From Bacilli bacterium (GTDB taxonomy: Bacteria; Bacillota_I; Bacilli_A; RF39; UBA660): a stretch of 64,000 nucleotides of DNA. The notes beneath the pieces are model-generated. The model ran no database searches. It was not told the origin of the DNA and saw only the letters and a program-made list of their open reading frames with translations. The translations under genes were made by a program, and so were the position numbers. The stretch lies in the NCBI GenBank assembly GCA_017436345.1, contig JAFSDH010000005.1:1-64000 (forward strand), written 5' to 3'. Shown here piece by piece: positions 52,450 through 62,736 of the stretch. Positions within the stretch are counted from its first letter, which is position 1; each line of letters starts with the position of its first letter.

Positions 52450-53823
52450 TTAATCTTCATATACATATTTTTTTGATGTATAAGTTTTATCTTTTAAATT
52501 AATCACATATTCATATGATTCATCTTTACTATTCATATAAGTATTAACAATAAGTTCCATTGTATTACCCGTTATTTTATATTCATATGCCATTCTAGCA
52601 GCACAACATCTAATATGATAAGCCCCTGTAATCTTTTCAACTGGCTTTTCAAAAATTGCTTTTCCATCAGAATCATATACATTTAAAGATTCATTCTTAT
52701 CAACAACTATTACTAAATCACCAACAGCTTCCATATATTTATATCCAGCATCTGTTAAAATCTTTTTACCATCAATTGAATATAATCGATAATTATTTTC
52801 TGTACTATCTAAATAGCTACCTTCATTTGTAATTATGTATTTTTCAGAATAACTAGCTATTTGATTATTATAAGGACCATATGTCTTATTAGTAGATGGA
52901 TTATGTACATAATATTGATTATCTTTTACTAACATAAATTGTGAACTTTCATATAAATGACCAATATAATCATAATTACTTTCAACGACAACATCTAATT
53001 TACCATTTTCTAATTTTATTACTGAATACTTATTATCAAAATCTACAACCACAAAATAATTTCTTTTAGCATTATAAGTAGTATTATAAACAGCACTATA
53101 ACGTCCTAATTCTTTCTTTTCAATTGTATCATATATAATTAAAGGACTTTCTTCTCCTAAATAAGATGGTGTTTCTGTTTCATAATAAATATTTCCATCA
53201 TAAACAAAAACATATCTATTATCAGCATAAATATATCCTTCTTGAGCTATTTTTAGACCTTCTTCAAGAGTATAACTTCCATCAACACCCATTGGTTCTA
53301 TAAAACCACACTTACCATATTCTTTATTCTTACACTCATATAACTGTATAAAATCTCCCATTTCACGATCTGGATAAACATTATCACCAAGATTACCATA
53401 ATAAGATTCTGTATAATATCCTAAATATCCATCTTTATAATAATCTTCTTCACCATAATATTCTGGTTTAGCAGTTGTTGTTCTAACTTTAAATTCTTCT
53501 CTTGGTTTTACAACAGTTGGATTAGGTGCAACATCAATATCAAGGGCAACGCCTTCTTCCTTTTCAGGAACAGATTGATCATCTTCCTTAGTCTCATTAT
53601 TATTAACTTTTTCTTCATCATTAGAAGATTTCCCTAAAAACCACCCAATAAGAAGCGCAACAACAACTAAAATAATTATAATTAATACAATTAATAGTTT
53701 CTTACCACTTTTATTTTTAGTTTCTTTTATTTCTTCTTTTTTCTCTTCTACTTTATCTTCTTCTTTTTCAACTATTTCAACTACTGCTTGCTCATTTTTT
53801 TCTTCAATATTTTTTTCTTCCAT
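52450..53823 (-). CDS. membrane-anchored extracytoplasmic protein
   Basis: 457 aa. An acidic/Lys-rich coiled N-terminus (to ~42), one TM helix (KLLIVLIIIILVVVALLIGWFLG), an acidic linker and a ~350-residue beta-rich domain with Tyr-rich, WD/WG-like repeats (GGKLDV..., YNNQIASYSEKYIITNEGSY). Last gene of the MoxR operon. Function unknown, maybe a surface sensor. Confidence 0.65.
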   Translation of the reverse strand: MEEKNIEEKNEQAVVEIVEKEEDKVEEKKEEIKETKNKSGKKLLIVLIIIILVVVALLIGWFLGKSSNDEEKVNNNETKEDDQSVPEKEEGVALDIDVAPNPTVVKPREEFKVRTTTAKPEYYGEEDYYKDGYLGYYTESYYGNLGDNVYPDREMGDFIQLYECKNKEYGKCGFIEPMGVDGSYTLEEGLKIAQEGYIYADNRYVFVYDGNIYYETETPSYLGEESPLIIYDTIEKKELGRYSAVYNTTYNAKRNYFVVVDFDNKYSVIKLENGKLDVVVESNYDYIGHLYESSQFMLVKDNQYYVHNPSTNKTYGPYNNQIASYSEKYIITNEGSYLDSTENNYRLYSIDGKKILTDAGYKYMEAVGDLVIVVDKNESLNVYDSDGKAIFEKPVEKITGAYHIRCCAARMAYEYKITGNTMELIVNTYMNSKDESYEYVINLKDKTYTSKKYVYED

Positions 53824-53835
53824 AAACTTACCTCA

Positions 53836-54546
53836 CTACCATTTTTTTCCATCATAATAGTCATACCCATATCCATAACCATCATAATCTTCATATTTAT
53901 CTAATTCTTCCTGTCTACTTCCTTGAGCATCTTTATTTCTTTCATCTAGTTCATCAGCTTTTTTTTCATCTTCAGATTTTTCTTCTTCTTCTCCTTCACC
54001 ACCTTCAGAGTCATCTTCCTCTTCGCCATCATCTCCATCATCTTCTTGTTGTTCAGATTCACACGTAGCTTTTTCTTCAGTGTATAAAGTTTGAATTTCT
54101 TCCTCTAATTTATCAGCTATTTCACTAGAACCATTATCATTACCTTCAAAAGCACAACCATCTTCATATAACACTTCTAAAGAATTTTCATATACTTTAT
54201 ACTTATCTTCACATTCCATCTCATCATTAATAGTATTAATCATCGCTAAAGCTAAATTAATTCTAATAGAACAAACTCTATCTTCCTTAGGTTTATTATC
54301 AAGAGCTTTATTATATTCTTTAATCGCATCTTCATAATAACCTATCTTATATAAAATATTTCCATAATTATAATGAGCTATATATTTTTCATTAAAATTT
54401 AAAACAAATAAACTCTTAGCAAAATTCCTATCATAATTTCCTTTTTCATATCTATAAATAATAACTTCATTTATTGAAAAAGTAACTATTAACTTTAAAA
54501 ATACTAATATAACTAATATATATATAAATATTAAAATCTTCTTCAT
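53836..54546 (-). CDS. TPR protein, BatC-like
   Basis: 236 aa. TM helix at the start, TPR repeats (residues ~55-100: NYGNILYKIGYYEDAIKEYNKALD) and a long acidic tail (DDGDDGEEEDDSEGGEG) ending in Tyr/Gly. Follows two VWA genes, as BatC does. Probably assembles with them at the membrane. Confidence 0.75.
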   Translation of the reverse strand: MKKILIFIYILVILVFLKLIVTFSINEVIIYRYEKGNYDRNFAKSLFVLNFNEKYIAHYNYGNILYKIGYYEDAIKEYNKALDNKPKEDRVCSIRINLALAMINTINDEMECEDKYKVYENSLEVLYEDGCAFEGNDNGSSEIADKLEEEIQTLYTEEKATCESEQQEDDGDDGEEEDDSEGGEGEEEEKSEDEKKADELDERNKDAQGSRQEELDKYEDYDGYGYGYDYYDGKKW

Positions 54547-55494
54547 CTAAACACCCCTTTTAAAATTAATAAATTCATATACTAATAACCCTAAAAGAGG
54601 AATAACAAATATATAATAAGTATCTTCATAAGAATTAATATCGATTTTAGTTGATTGATACTCAACGCCAGAAAGAATATTATCTATTTTTTTATCAATA
54701 TTAGATTGATTATTCATATTAATATAATCAAGACCTAGACTATCACCAATTGTTCTTAAATTATCCTCATCAATTCTTGATATGGCTGTTTTATATGGAT
54801 AAGATGAAGTATCTTCTAAATATTCATATTCATCATTATATAAATTCTTAACATACATCTTTCCACCACTATTAGTACCATATCCTAAAATAGCTCCATC
54901 AGAAATATAATCTTTCAACATAGAGTAACCTTTTGTATTAATATAAGTATCATTATTAGTAATTTCCCCATCACTTATGAAAAAAACAATACGCGCACGA
55001 TTACTCTTTTCACTAGAAGAAACTAATTGACTAAGCATGTTATCAATTGGTTTATTCAAAGAAGTCCCTTTCGCAAATTGATAATTAGATACATTTATAA
55101 TATCTAATGTTTCCATAATAATATCTTGATCATAAGTAAATGGTATCAATATCTTAGAACTATCATCAAATGTAATTATTGAAAACTTTGATCCTGGTAA
55201 CTTATCCATAATATAACTACAGTCTTCTTTTACTGCATCTAATCTAGGATTATTACCATTATAATCTTCAGCTACCATACTAATAGTTGTATCTATTACA
55301 AATAAAACATCTAATTCATTAGTCATAACTTCTGCTCCTGATTTAGGATACATAATTCGTAAATTAATTAAAAAGAGTAATACGACAACAATACATTGTC
55401 TAATAAACTTCTTTTTGTCATTACTACGACAAACCCAAAAAAGGCATATGACTCCAACCATAAAATATATTGGCATTATTGGATTAATTATCAT
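54547..55494 (-). CDS. VWA-domain membrane protein (BatB-like)
   Basis: 315 aa. Two N-terminal TM helices, a von Willebrand A domain with MIDAS DTTIS (DVLFVIDTTISM), and FFISDGEITNN; C-terminal TM helix (YIFVIPLLGLLVYEFI). Overlaps the previous gene by 11 bp. Confidence 0.85.
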   Translation of the reverse strand: MIINPIMPIYFMVGVICLFWVCRSNDKKKFIRQCIVVVLLFLINLRIMYPKSGAEVMTNELDVLFVIDTTISMVAEDYNGNNPRLDAVKEDCSYIMDKLPGSKFSIITFDDSSKILIPFTYDQDIIMETLDIINVSNYQFAKGTSLNKPIDNMLSQLVSSSEKSNRARIVFFISDGEITNNDTYINTKGYSMLKDYISDGAILGYGTNSGGKMYVKNLYNDEYEYLEDTSSYPYKTAISRIDEDNLRTIGDSLGLDYINMNNQSNIDKKIDNILSGVEYQSTKIDINSYEDTYYIFVIPLLGLLVYEFINFKRGV

Positions 55495-56500
55495 AATATG
55501 CCACCCTCTTTATAACAACAAATAAAGCTAGTACTACAAAAGTTAAAATAACAAACGGAACTTGTGGAATGTCCATTTTAACAACTTTCTTTTCTCCAAC
55601 CGTTATATTTTTACTTGATGCCTCAATTTGTTTAACAATACTATTAACAGTATCTCCAGATGCTTCTTCATATAAAGTACCACCTGTTGTTTCAACAGCT
55701 GATTTAAATTCTAACTTATTGTAATAATCAATCGTTTTTGTTGCTATTCCATAAACAACAACATTATGTTTTTTACTATATTCCCCAGCTTCTTCTAAAG
55801 TAAACAAAGGATATCCAGCTAAAATATTATCTGTTGAAAAAATAACAATTCTCGTTCTATCTTGATCTTCTTCTAAATCAGAAAAACTATTAACACAACT
55901 AACTAATCCATCTCCTATTAAAGAACTACCATAATATTCATTACCTTCAATCGTACCAGAAACAATATATTCATACGTATAAAAAGACGAAGTATCATAC
56001 TCTGTAACAGCTTCTAAAGAAGCCGAAATATCGTCTAAAACTTTTAAAACATAATCATAATCATCAGTTAAAGGAACAAGTACAACTGACGTTGTATTAA
56101 AAATCGAAATACCAAATCTTTCTCCCTTTAAATTATTAACAGTTTCTTTCAATGACTCTACTATTTGTAAATTTAACTTATCAACAGAATAAGAAACATC
56201 CATACATAAAAATATATCTCTATTTGCATATTCTTCTTGAATAACATCTGTATATGAAGGTCTAGATAATAATAATAAACATCCTAAAATTGATACTATA
56301 AATAACCCTTCAATAATATATATTAGAACTTTATACCTTTTTAATATTTCTTGATAAAAAGGAAGTTTTTTTACATACTTAGTATTTGCAACCTTCTTAC
56401 CAGATTTATATATATGTTTTTTCTTTTTTTGTTTAAATAAAACTAATATAACTAATAAAATGATCCCTATAAATAAAACAAACGAATATCTTAATTCCAT
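55484..56500 (-). CDS. VWA-domain membrane protein (BatA-like)
   Basis: 338 aa. TM helices at ~5-25 and ~60-82, a VWA domain with MIDAS DVSYS (DIFLCMDVSYS) and FSTDNILAG, and a C-terminal TM helix. Protein-interaction or metal-dependent adhesion domain. Overlaps neighbours on both sides. Confidence 0.85.
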   Translation of the reverse strand: MELRYSFVLFIGIILLVILVLFKQKKKKHIYKSGKKVANTKYVKKLPFYQEILKRYKVLIYIIEGLFIVSILGCLLLLSRPSYTDVIQEEYANRDIFLCMDVSYSVDKLNLQIVESLKETVNNLKGERFGISIFNTTSVVLVPLTDDYDYVLKVLDDISASLEAVTEYDTSSFYTYEYIVSGTIEGNEYYGSSLIGDGLVSCVNSFSDLEEDQDRTRIVIFSTDNILAGYPLFTLEEAGEYSKKHNVVVYGIATKTIDYYNKLEFKSAVETTGGTLYEEASGDTVNSIVKQIEASSKNITVGEKKVVKMDIPQVPFVILTFVVLALFVVIKRVAYYDN

Positions 56501-56961
56501 TTACCAATTACCTCTTTTGTCTTATTAATCGAAGATGTTATATTACCTTTCGATATCTTAGAAAATTCAGGATCATAATATTCTTTAATTAATTCAAATA
56601 AAACAGGAATGTTTAATTTCTTTATCTCTTTCAAAGTACAAGTTTGTACCTCAAGTCCAGTAAGTTCAAATACAAAATCTCTAATTAAACTACTTAACTC
56701 TTGATATGCCTTACGACTAGTAATTGTCTTATTACTAAGATTTTGTTCAAGTATATTTAACTTATTTAAATAATTGTATTTAATAGATGCAATATCTTTT
56801 CTAGAATAAAAATTATAATTAAATGTATTACTATTAGTCTTAGGCTTAATATATTTCTTTAAAAAATACCAAATAAAAGGAGAAAATAATAATATTAAAA
56901 CTATTATTATTGGAATAATAGAATAAGAAAATGGTGCTTGTAATTCAGTGTCTATTTGCAT
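56491..56961 (-). CDS. membrane protein of the Bat operon (DUF4381-like)
   Basis: 156 aa. One TM helix (SYSIIPIIIVLILLFSPFIWYFL) and a cytoplasmic helical part with YQELSSLIRDFVFELTGLE. Same size and position as the small protein between DUF58 and VWA genes in Bat operons. Confidence 0.7.
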   Translation of the reverse strand: MQIDTELQAPFSYSIIPIIIVLILLFSPFIWYFLKKYIKPKTNSNTFNYNFYSRKDIASIKYNYLNKLNILEQNLSNKTITSRKAYQELSSLIRDFVFELTGLEVQTCTLKEIKKLNIPVLFELIKEYYDPEFSKISKGNITSSINKTKEVIGKWN

Positions 56962-57820
56962 ATTTATAATCCTCCAATAACTTAATAACTTTAATAGGTA
57001 TTTCCTCTATATTATCTATTGTAACTATAGATACACGATATTTACTAATTTTATTTAAACAAGAAATATATAAATTATCTTTATATTCATTCTCTAATTG
57101 AAACAATTGTTGATTCTTTGAAAAAATATTAGGAATATAAGTATCAGTATCTAAATCATATACATCTTTACCAAAAAGATATCCATCACTAATATTTATA
57201 AGCATAATATCATGACGCATTGATAATTCCCTAAAATAAACTTCATCAATACTTTCAAGACCAGCTAAGTCTGTAATAATAAAAATAATCATACTTCTAT
57301 TAATATTATTCCTAATATAATTAAGAGTTTTGTTAATATCAGAATTATTTTCATTATTCATATCACGATCATATTTAGCAAGTAATTTCTCGATACTATA
57401 AGTATCACTTTTTAAAGGAAAAAACTCCATAACATTATCACGATTATATATAGAACCAATCGCATCTCCTGTCTTACTACATAAATACGCAATTGTTCCA
57501 GCCGTCATTAAAGCAATATCTTTTTTTGCATCATTATCCTTAGAATCAGCAAGCATCTTTCTATCAGTATCTAAAATAAGCATAATATTATGCCTTCTTT
57601 CAGCTACATACTGTTTTACTAAAAGCTTTCTACTTCTGGATGAAGCCTTCCAATCAATATCCCTAACATTATCCCCAACTACATATTCACGCAAATCATC
57701 AAAATTAAGACTCTTTCCCTTAAAAATAGATCGATAAGAACCATCTAATAAACTAGAAGAATTCTTTCTTGCATAAATAGATATATTAGCTTTTATCTTA
57801 TTTAAATAACTCTTTCTCAT
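56945..57820 (-). CDS. DUF58 domain protein
   Basis: 291 aa. Conserved DNVRDIDWKASSRSRKLLVKQY of DUF58, then a VWA-like part (RHNIMLILDTDR). Overlaps the MoxR stop (ATGA). Partner of the MoxR ATPase in this conserved operon. Confidence 0.88.
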   Translation of the reverse strand: MRKSYLNKIKANISIYARKNSSSLLDGSYRSIFKGKSLNFDDLREYVVGDNVRDIDWKASSRSRKLLVKQYVAERRHNIMLILDTDRKMLADSKDNDAKKDIALMTAGTIAYLCSKTGDAIGSIYNRDNVMEFFPLKSDTYSIEKLLAKYDRDMNNENNSDINKTLNYIRNNINRSMIIFIITDLAGLESIDEVYFRELSMRHDIMLINISDGYLFGKDVYDLDTDTYIPNIFSKNQQLFQLENEYKDNLYISCLNKISKYRVSIVTIDNIEEIPIKVIKLLEDYKYANRH

Positions 57821-58830
57821 GGTGTTCTAATAGCCCCAAAAATAGCATCTATAATTGTTTCAACTTGAACATCATCTGCCATTGCTGAAAAATTAAGAGC
57901 AATTCTATGTCTTAAAACACTATAAGCTAAAGACTTAATGTCATCAGGTACAACATAAGTTCTTCCACTAAGAAGAGCTATTGCTTTACCACATTCCATA
58001 AACGCTATTGCACCACGAGTACTAGAACCAACACTAATATATTCTGCTAAATTATCAGCAATAATTCCCTTAGGATGTCTAGTAGTATATATAATATCAG
58101 CAATATATTTTTTAATACATTCATCTATATAAACCTTTTTACGCATCTTTTGTAAAAAAGCAATATCATTTAAACTTAAAATTGGATCAGTAACAGTAAA
58201 TACATCATTTTCAATACGATTTAAAATTTCCATCTCTTCAGAAATAGTTGGATAAGTTAATTTTTCTTTTAATAAAAATCTATCTAACTGTGCTTCACTA
58301 AGTAAATAAGTCCCTTCTTGTTCAATCGGATTTTGTGTTGCAATAACAATAAAAATCTCAGGCAACTTATATATAGTACCACCAATAGTAACTTGTCTTT
58401 CTTGCATAGCTTCAAGCATCGCACTTTGAGTTTTAGAACTAGATCTATTAATTTCATCTAGTAATACAAAATTAGCATAAACAGGACCTATTTTTGTTTC
58501 AAATTCATTTGTTGAATAATTAAAAGTTTGACTACCTATAATATCACTAGGAAGTAAATCAGGCGTACATTGAATTCTAGAAAAATCTCCATCTAATGCT
58601 TCTGTCATAACCTTAGCTGCAGTTGTTTTTGCAAGACCAGGAACTGATTCTAAAAGAACATGTCCATTTGCCATTAAAGCTGTAAGAAGCGCAATTCTAA
58701 GATTTGTTTGTCCAACAATCTTCTTTCCATAATACTCTTCAATTTGCGACAAAATTTCACTACATCTAGTCATTTCTTCTTCTGTAATATTAGGAGTAAC
58801 TTCTTCTACATTTTTTACTTCTTCTTCCAT
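57817..58830 (-). CDS. MoxR family AAA+ ATPase
   Basis: 337 aa. Walker A ESVPGLAKTT, Walker B FVLLDEINR, sensor 1 IVIATQNPIEQEGTYLLSEAQLDRF and the MoxR C-terminal lid. Chaperone-like ATPase that works with DUF58 and VWA proteins on envelope complexes. First gene of the operon; RBS AGAGGTGTTGATATG. Confidence 0.93.
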   Translation of the reverse strand: MEEEVKNVEEVTPNITEEEMTRCSEILSQIEEYYGKKIVGQTNLRIALLTALMANGHVLLESVPGLAKTTAAKVMTEALDGDFSRIQCTPDLLPSDIIGSQTFNYSTNEFETKIGPVYANFVLLDEINRSSSKTQSAMLEAMQERQVTIGGTIYKLPEIFIVIATQNPIEQEGTYLLSEAQLDRFLLKEKLTYPTISEEMEILNRIENDVFTVTDPILSLNDIAFLQKMRKKVYIDECIKKYIADIIYTTRHPKGIIADNLAEYISVGSSTRGAIAFMECGKAIALLSGRTYVVPDDIKSLAYSVLRHRIALNFSAMADDVQVETIIDAIFGAIRTP

Positions 58831-58902
58831 ATCAACACCTCTTACTATTCTTCTTATCTTACCATAACATAAATTATACTATAAAAATATAAAAATATAA
58901 AT

Positions 58903-58932
58903 AAAAAGAACTAATTACTAGTTCTCTTTTTA
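58903..58932 (-). terminator. terminator
   Basis: AAAGAGAACTAGTAATTAGTTCTTTT on the minus strand with TTATTT, after 58930. Confidence 0.75.
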
Positions 58933-59328
58933 AGAATTTAATCCAACTATTATAAATGCAACTATAAATATAATAAGATATGTAACAGCACTAACTTTAT
59001 ATAATCTATTTAAGAAGAATCTAGTTTTATTATATTTATCTTTCATAAGTCTAAATCTAGCTTCATCAACAAAATCTTTATTTTTAATCATCTTAACTAA
59101 CTTATCATTAGTTTTCCCTTCTAAAAAATCAATAAAACCTGTAACAAAAACCGCAACACCACATAAAACAAATGGTAACACTAATAAAGTCATAATTAAA
59201 TTACTAAGCACCCCAATAAACATAGAAAAAGCAAAAAAAGTAAAAACTCCCCCACCAAACATCCATGTAAAACCATGAGCAATGCACATAGCTGATTCTT
59301 CTTTTAATTTTTTAACATCAAAATCCAT
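58930..59328 (-). CDS. small polytopic membrane protein
   Basis: 132 aa with three TM helices (FTWMFGGGVFTFFAFSMFIGVL; MTLLVLPFVLCGVAVFVTG; AVTYLIIFIVAFIIVGLN). ATG at 59328 follows AGGTGAATAAT. No family recognised. Confidence 0.6.
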   Translation of the reverse strand: MDFDVKKLKEESAMCIAHGFTWMFGGGVFTFFAFSMFIGVLSNLIMTLLVLPFVLCGVAVFVTGFIDFLEGKTNDKLVKMIKNKDFVDEARFRLMKDKYNKTRFFLNRLYKVSAVTYLIIFIVAFIIVGLNS

Positions 59329-59358
59329 ATTATTCACCTACAATATATAAAAATCTAA

Positions 59359-61419
59359 TTATTTTAAAGTAAAATATCCAGGTGAATTACTTGAATCCAC
59401 TTTAGCATAAGAAACTAAAACATTACTTTCACTAAACAACGTACCATTTCCACCAACTAAATTAACATTATTAGCAAAAGCAGCATCTGTAGCAAGAGCA
59501 TTTGCATTTGTCCACAAACTAGATACATATATAGTTTTAAGAGCTGGAACAGCAGTCTTAAAACTATCATGTGTCTCAGTACTACTAATACTTAGAACAA
59601 AAGCATTTTTCATATTTGTTACATTTTTAGTATTAAATGACGATAAATCTAAAACTTCTATACTATACATTCTCGCAAACATTCCTTCTATAGAAGTAAC
59701 ATTCGATGTATTAAATCCGGATAAATCTAATGCTTTTATTGATTGAACATCACAAAACATATCTCTCATATTAACCACTTTACTAGTATTAAGAAATGAT
59801 AAATTATTAATCTTTTCTAACATAATAAACTTATCAAACAACCAAGACGAATCCTCATTAGCAACAAAATTTCCATTATTATTTAATATATAGATATCAT
59901 AATAACTTCCATTAGGAACGCGATATACCTTAATAACTCCACTACCATCACTATCTACAGCTACACCAGTATATGAAGATGCAATATTATAATAATTCTT
60001 TGTTTGACCAAATGTAATAGTTTTAATACTAGTGTCAGCATATCTTGTATCTATTACCCAAGCATCAATTTCAGCTGATGACTTATTCTTCATAACATGA
60101 TTTACTTGAAGACCAGTATCTAATTTATAACCATTTGTTAAATAACCAGGATTAGCACCATCAATAGTAGCCATTTCAAAACTAATTTTAGTTGAATCAT
60201 AAACAGTACCATTTCCTCCAACTAACTTAGTACAACTGGTAAAAAGATTAATCCCGTCTTCCGCAAGAACTTTTTTACTTACATCCCATTTATCAGAAAC
60301 ATATATTTTCTTTAATGATGTATCAGTTGTAAACATTTGACCTATCTCAGTAACATTAGAAGTATCAAAAGTAGATAAGTCTAAATATTCAATTACTGTC
60401 ATTCTGGCAAACATACCAATCATATTAGTTACCTTTGATGTATCAAAATTAGATAAATCTACACTTTTAAGCTTTGCACAATCACAAAACATATCTCTCA
60501 TATTAGTAACATTTGAGGTATCTAATAAATGCAAATTAACTATTTCTTCTAAAATATATAATTTATCAAACATCCAAGCTGAATTTTCATTTAATTTAAA
60601 CTTACCAGAATCAGATAATATATATATTTTATAAGTACCGTCACTTAACACTTTTCTATATAAACTAATTGACCCTGTACGATATAAATCTATCGGCTCT
60701 TTAACTAAACCAGAAACTTCACTTGTATATTCAGACGATTTACCAAAAACAATTATTTTAACCGACTCATCCCTAAGTCTGTTTCCGTCAACACTATAAT
60801 AATCATAAACATCACCCTCAGGAGCATATACACCATTCTTTATCAAATAATTAAACTCTATACCTGATAAAGTTTCTTTTATTTCTAGAGGTTCAAATCT
60901 ATATTCAATAAATGAATCTAGTTTATTAATATTACTATTAGGAGTAACCCCACTCTTATATTTAAATGTAACTTCAAAAGTTAAATATTGACCTGGAGAT
61001 ATAATATCTTCTAACTTTAATTTAGATATTTCAAAAGTAATATTTCCATTATTATAAAAATCATCTTCAAAAAAAGATCCAACAAACATATAATCTTTAT
61101 CATAATTATTATAAATAGTAATTTCATAAGTAATGGAAGAATTAACGTCGGTATCAGATAAAACAATACTACTATTTATAGAAGATTTATATGTATTAAT
61201 AATCTTAGACTCTTCTAAGTTAGCATTAACATTACTTTTATAATTAATATCTGTTATAAAAATACCATCTTGAAATAATGCTGTTGTATTACCATCAATA
61301 AATAAAGTAATAGAGTTGACAGCAGCATATCCAATTCCCATGAACAAAGTCGCTAATATTAAAATAACAGGAAAAAATTTATTATAATTATATACATTTT
61401 TCTTAACATTCTTTTTCAT
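59359..61419 (-). CDS. SipW-dependent surface protein with BspA/DUF285 repeats
   Basis: 686 aa. Signal segment FFPVILILATLFMGIGYAAVNSITLFIDG; an N-terminal beta domain (20-180); then two copies of a BspA-like DUF285 leucine-rich module (about 280-395 and 510-640), with repeats such as FDTSKVTNMIGMF and FNTSNVTSIEGMF. Each module is followed by VGGNGTxxxxxx. BspA repeats bind host surfaces or other bacteria. RBS AGGAGG. Likely partly cleaved by the SipW peptidase at 63862. Confidence 0.85.
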   Translation of the reverse strand: MKKNVKKNVYNYNKFFPVILILATLFMGIGYAAVNSITLFIDGNTTALFQDGIFITDINYKSNVNANLEESKIINTYKSSINSSIVLSDTDVNSSITYEITIYNNYDKDYMFVGSFFEDDFYNNGNITFEISKLKLEDIISPGQYLTFEVTFKYKSGVTPNSNINKLDSFIEYRFEPLEIKETLSGIEFNYLIKNGVYAPEGDVYDYYSVDGNRLRDESVKIIVFGKSSEYTSEVSGLVKEPIDLYRTGSISLYRKVLSDGTYKIYILSDSGKFKLNENSAWMFDKLYILEEIVNLHLLDTSNVTNMRDMFCDCAKLKSVDLSNFDTSKVTNMIGMFARMTVIEYLDLSTFDTSNVTEIGQMFTTDTSLKKIYVSDKWDVSKKVLAEDGINLFTSCTKLVGGNGTVYDSTKISFEMATIDGANPGYLTNGYKLDTGLQVNHVMKNKSSAEIDAWVIDTRYADTSIKTITFGQTKNYYNIASSYTGVAVDSDGSGVIKVYRVPNGSYYDIYILNNNGNFVANEDSSWLFDKFIMLEKINNLSFLNTSKVVNMRDMFCDVQSIKALDLSGFNTSNVTSIEGMFARMYSIEVLDLSSFNTKNVTNMKNAFVLSISSTETHDSFKTAVPALKTIYVSSLWTNANALATDAAFANNVNLVGGNGTLFSESNVLVSYAKVDSSNSPGYFTLK

Positions 61420-61455
61420 AAAATTCCTCCTATTACATATTTTTTAATTAATATT

Positions 61456-62688
61456 TTATTTATAAACAATCGTTGAATTATCAAAATAATTTATGTTAGC
61501 ATTGCACCACTCTAAACTAGGTTCATTACCACTTCCAAAAGCAGCAGTTAAATCAACCAAACCAACACCATCAACATTAACCGCATCAGTAGTACCACCC
61601 CAGTTAATACTAATATTATTAGTTCCAGTAAAATTTGCTTTATATATACTACTACCTCTAGTCCAAGAAGAACCATTTGTCATTACTGAAAAACTTCCAC
61701 CTTTACTTGTAATATCACATACAAAAGCTTGAGGAGTAGATGAAATAGCAAAAGCATAAAAATAATAAGTATGACCAGAAATAAATGACATATTTTGCAT
61801 AATAAAATTATATTGAGATTTATTAGGATAACGATACGCACAATAAGTTCCATGATAAGGGATTTTAACAGTACCCCATTCACTACTATATCCGCTAAAA
61901 CTCCATCCATTTAAACCATCTTCAAAAGACCCATTCGTAACCATATTATAAATAGTATATTTAGAAAGCTTTCTAACATGAATATTTCCATTAACATTTT
62001 TAATAGTTAAAACATAGTTACTATAAGTATAATTACTAGAACTAAGTATTGTATTAGACTTTTTGACTTCAATTGGCGCATCTAAAGTACCAAAAGAAAT
62101 AATTAACGTATCTCCATCCAATACATAAGTAGGATAATTACTAGTCGAAGAAAAATTCTCATATGTAACTGTATAACCCTTTTTAAAATTAAAACTTATA
62201 TATGAATCTAAACTATTTTTATTTGGAACAGTTGAAGTATTATATTTAAAAGTAACAGTAAAACTTAAAGAACTTTTACTACTAATTAATGATCCAACAC
62301 TTATACCTGATACTGTAAAACTAACATTAGTATTAGAATAAAAAGAATTATCATATGAATACCCAGTATAATAATAATTTGATGATGTACTATTATATAT
62401 AGTAACTTTATAAGTTACATAAGAATCTATAGTTGCATTAGATAAACTCAAATTAGTATGTAATAAAGTTTGATCTGCAGACATTTGATTAGATGAAGAA
62501 TTCTTCTTATCAGAAACTGTTATATCTGAAATAAATACTCCACTTGGAACTTTAGCAACTGCTTTACCATTTATATCTAGCGAAACAGAATATACTGCAG
62601 CATATCCAATTCCCATAAAAATAACAGCTATTATTAATAATATTGGAAGATACTTTTTATAATTAAATAGATAATTATTTAATTTCAT
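61456..62688 (-). CDS. SipW-dependent surface protein with CBM-like domain
   Basis: 410 aa. Signal segment YLPILLIIAVIFMGIGYAAVYSVSLDING, an N-terminal beta domain like its neighbour's (NPxxKNSLDSYISFNFKKG), and from ~250 a CBM_4_9-like carbohydrate-binding domain (NMVTNGSFEDGLNGWSFSG... SGHTYYFYAF). ATG at 62688 follows AAGGAGG. Tandem paralogue of the 59359 gene in the N-terminal 180 residues. Confidence 0.8.
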   Translation of the reverse strand: MKLNNYLFNYKKYLPILLIIAVIFMGIGYAAVYSVSLDINGKAVAKVPSGVFISDITVSDKKNSSSNQMSADQTLLHTNLSLSNATIDSYVTYKVTIYNSTSSNYYYTGYSYDNSFYSNTNVSFTVSGISVGSLISSKSSLSFTVTFKYNTSTVPNKNSLDSYISFNFKKGYTVTYENFSSTSNYPTYVLDGDTLIISFGTLDAPIEVKKSNTILSSSNYTYSNYVLTIKNVNGNIHVRKLSKYTIYNMVTNGSFEDGLNGWSFSGYSSEWGTVKIPYHGTYCAYRYPNKSQYNFIMQNMSFISGHTYYFYAFAISSTPQAFVCDITSKGGSFSVMTNGSSWTRGSSIYKANFTGTNNISINWGGTTDAVNVDGVGLVDLTAAFGSGNEPSLEWCNANINYFDNSTIVYK

Positions 62689-62707
62689 CCAAAAACCTCC
62701 TTCCATA

Positions 62708-62736
62708 AACAAAAAAGGAAATTAAATAATTTCCTT
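62708..62736 (-). terminator. terminator of the SipW-DUF5305 unit
   Basis: AAAGGAAATTATTTAATTTCCTTT followed by TTG on the minus strand. Confidence 0.75.

Noticed and set aside
61493-61910. ORFs opposite the CBM-like protein gene
   Set aside because: Low-complexity shadow frames lacking RBS and overlapped by a clear secreted protein.
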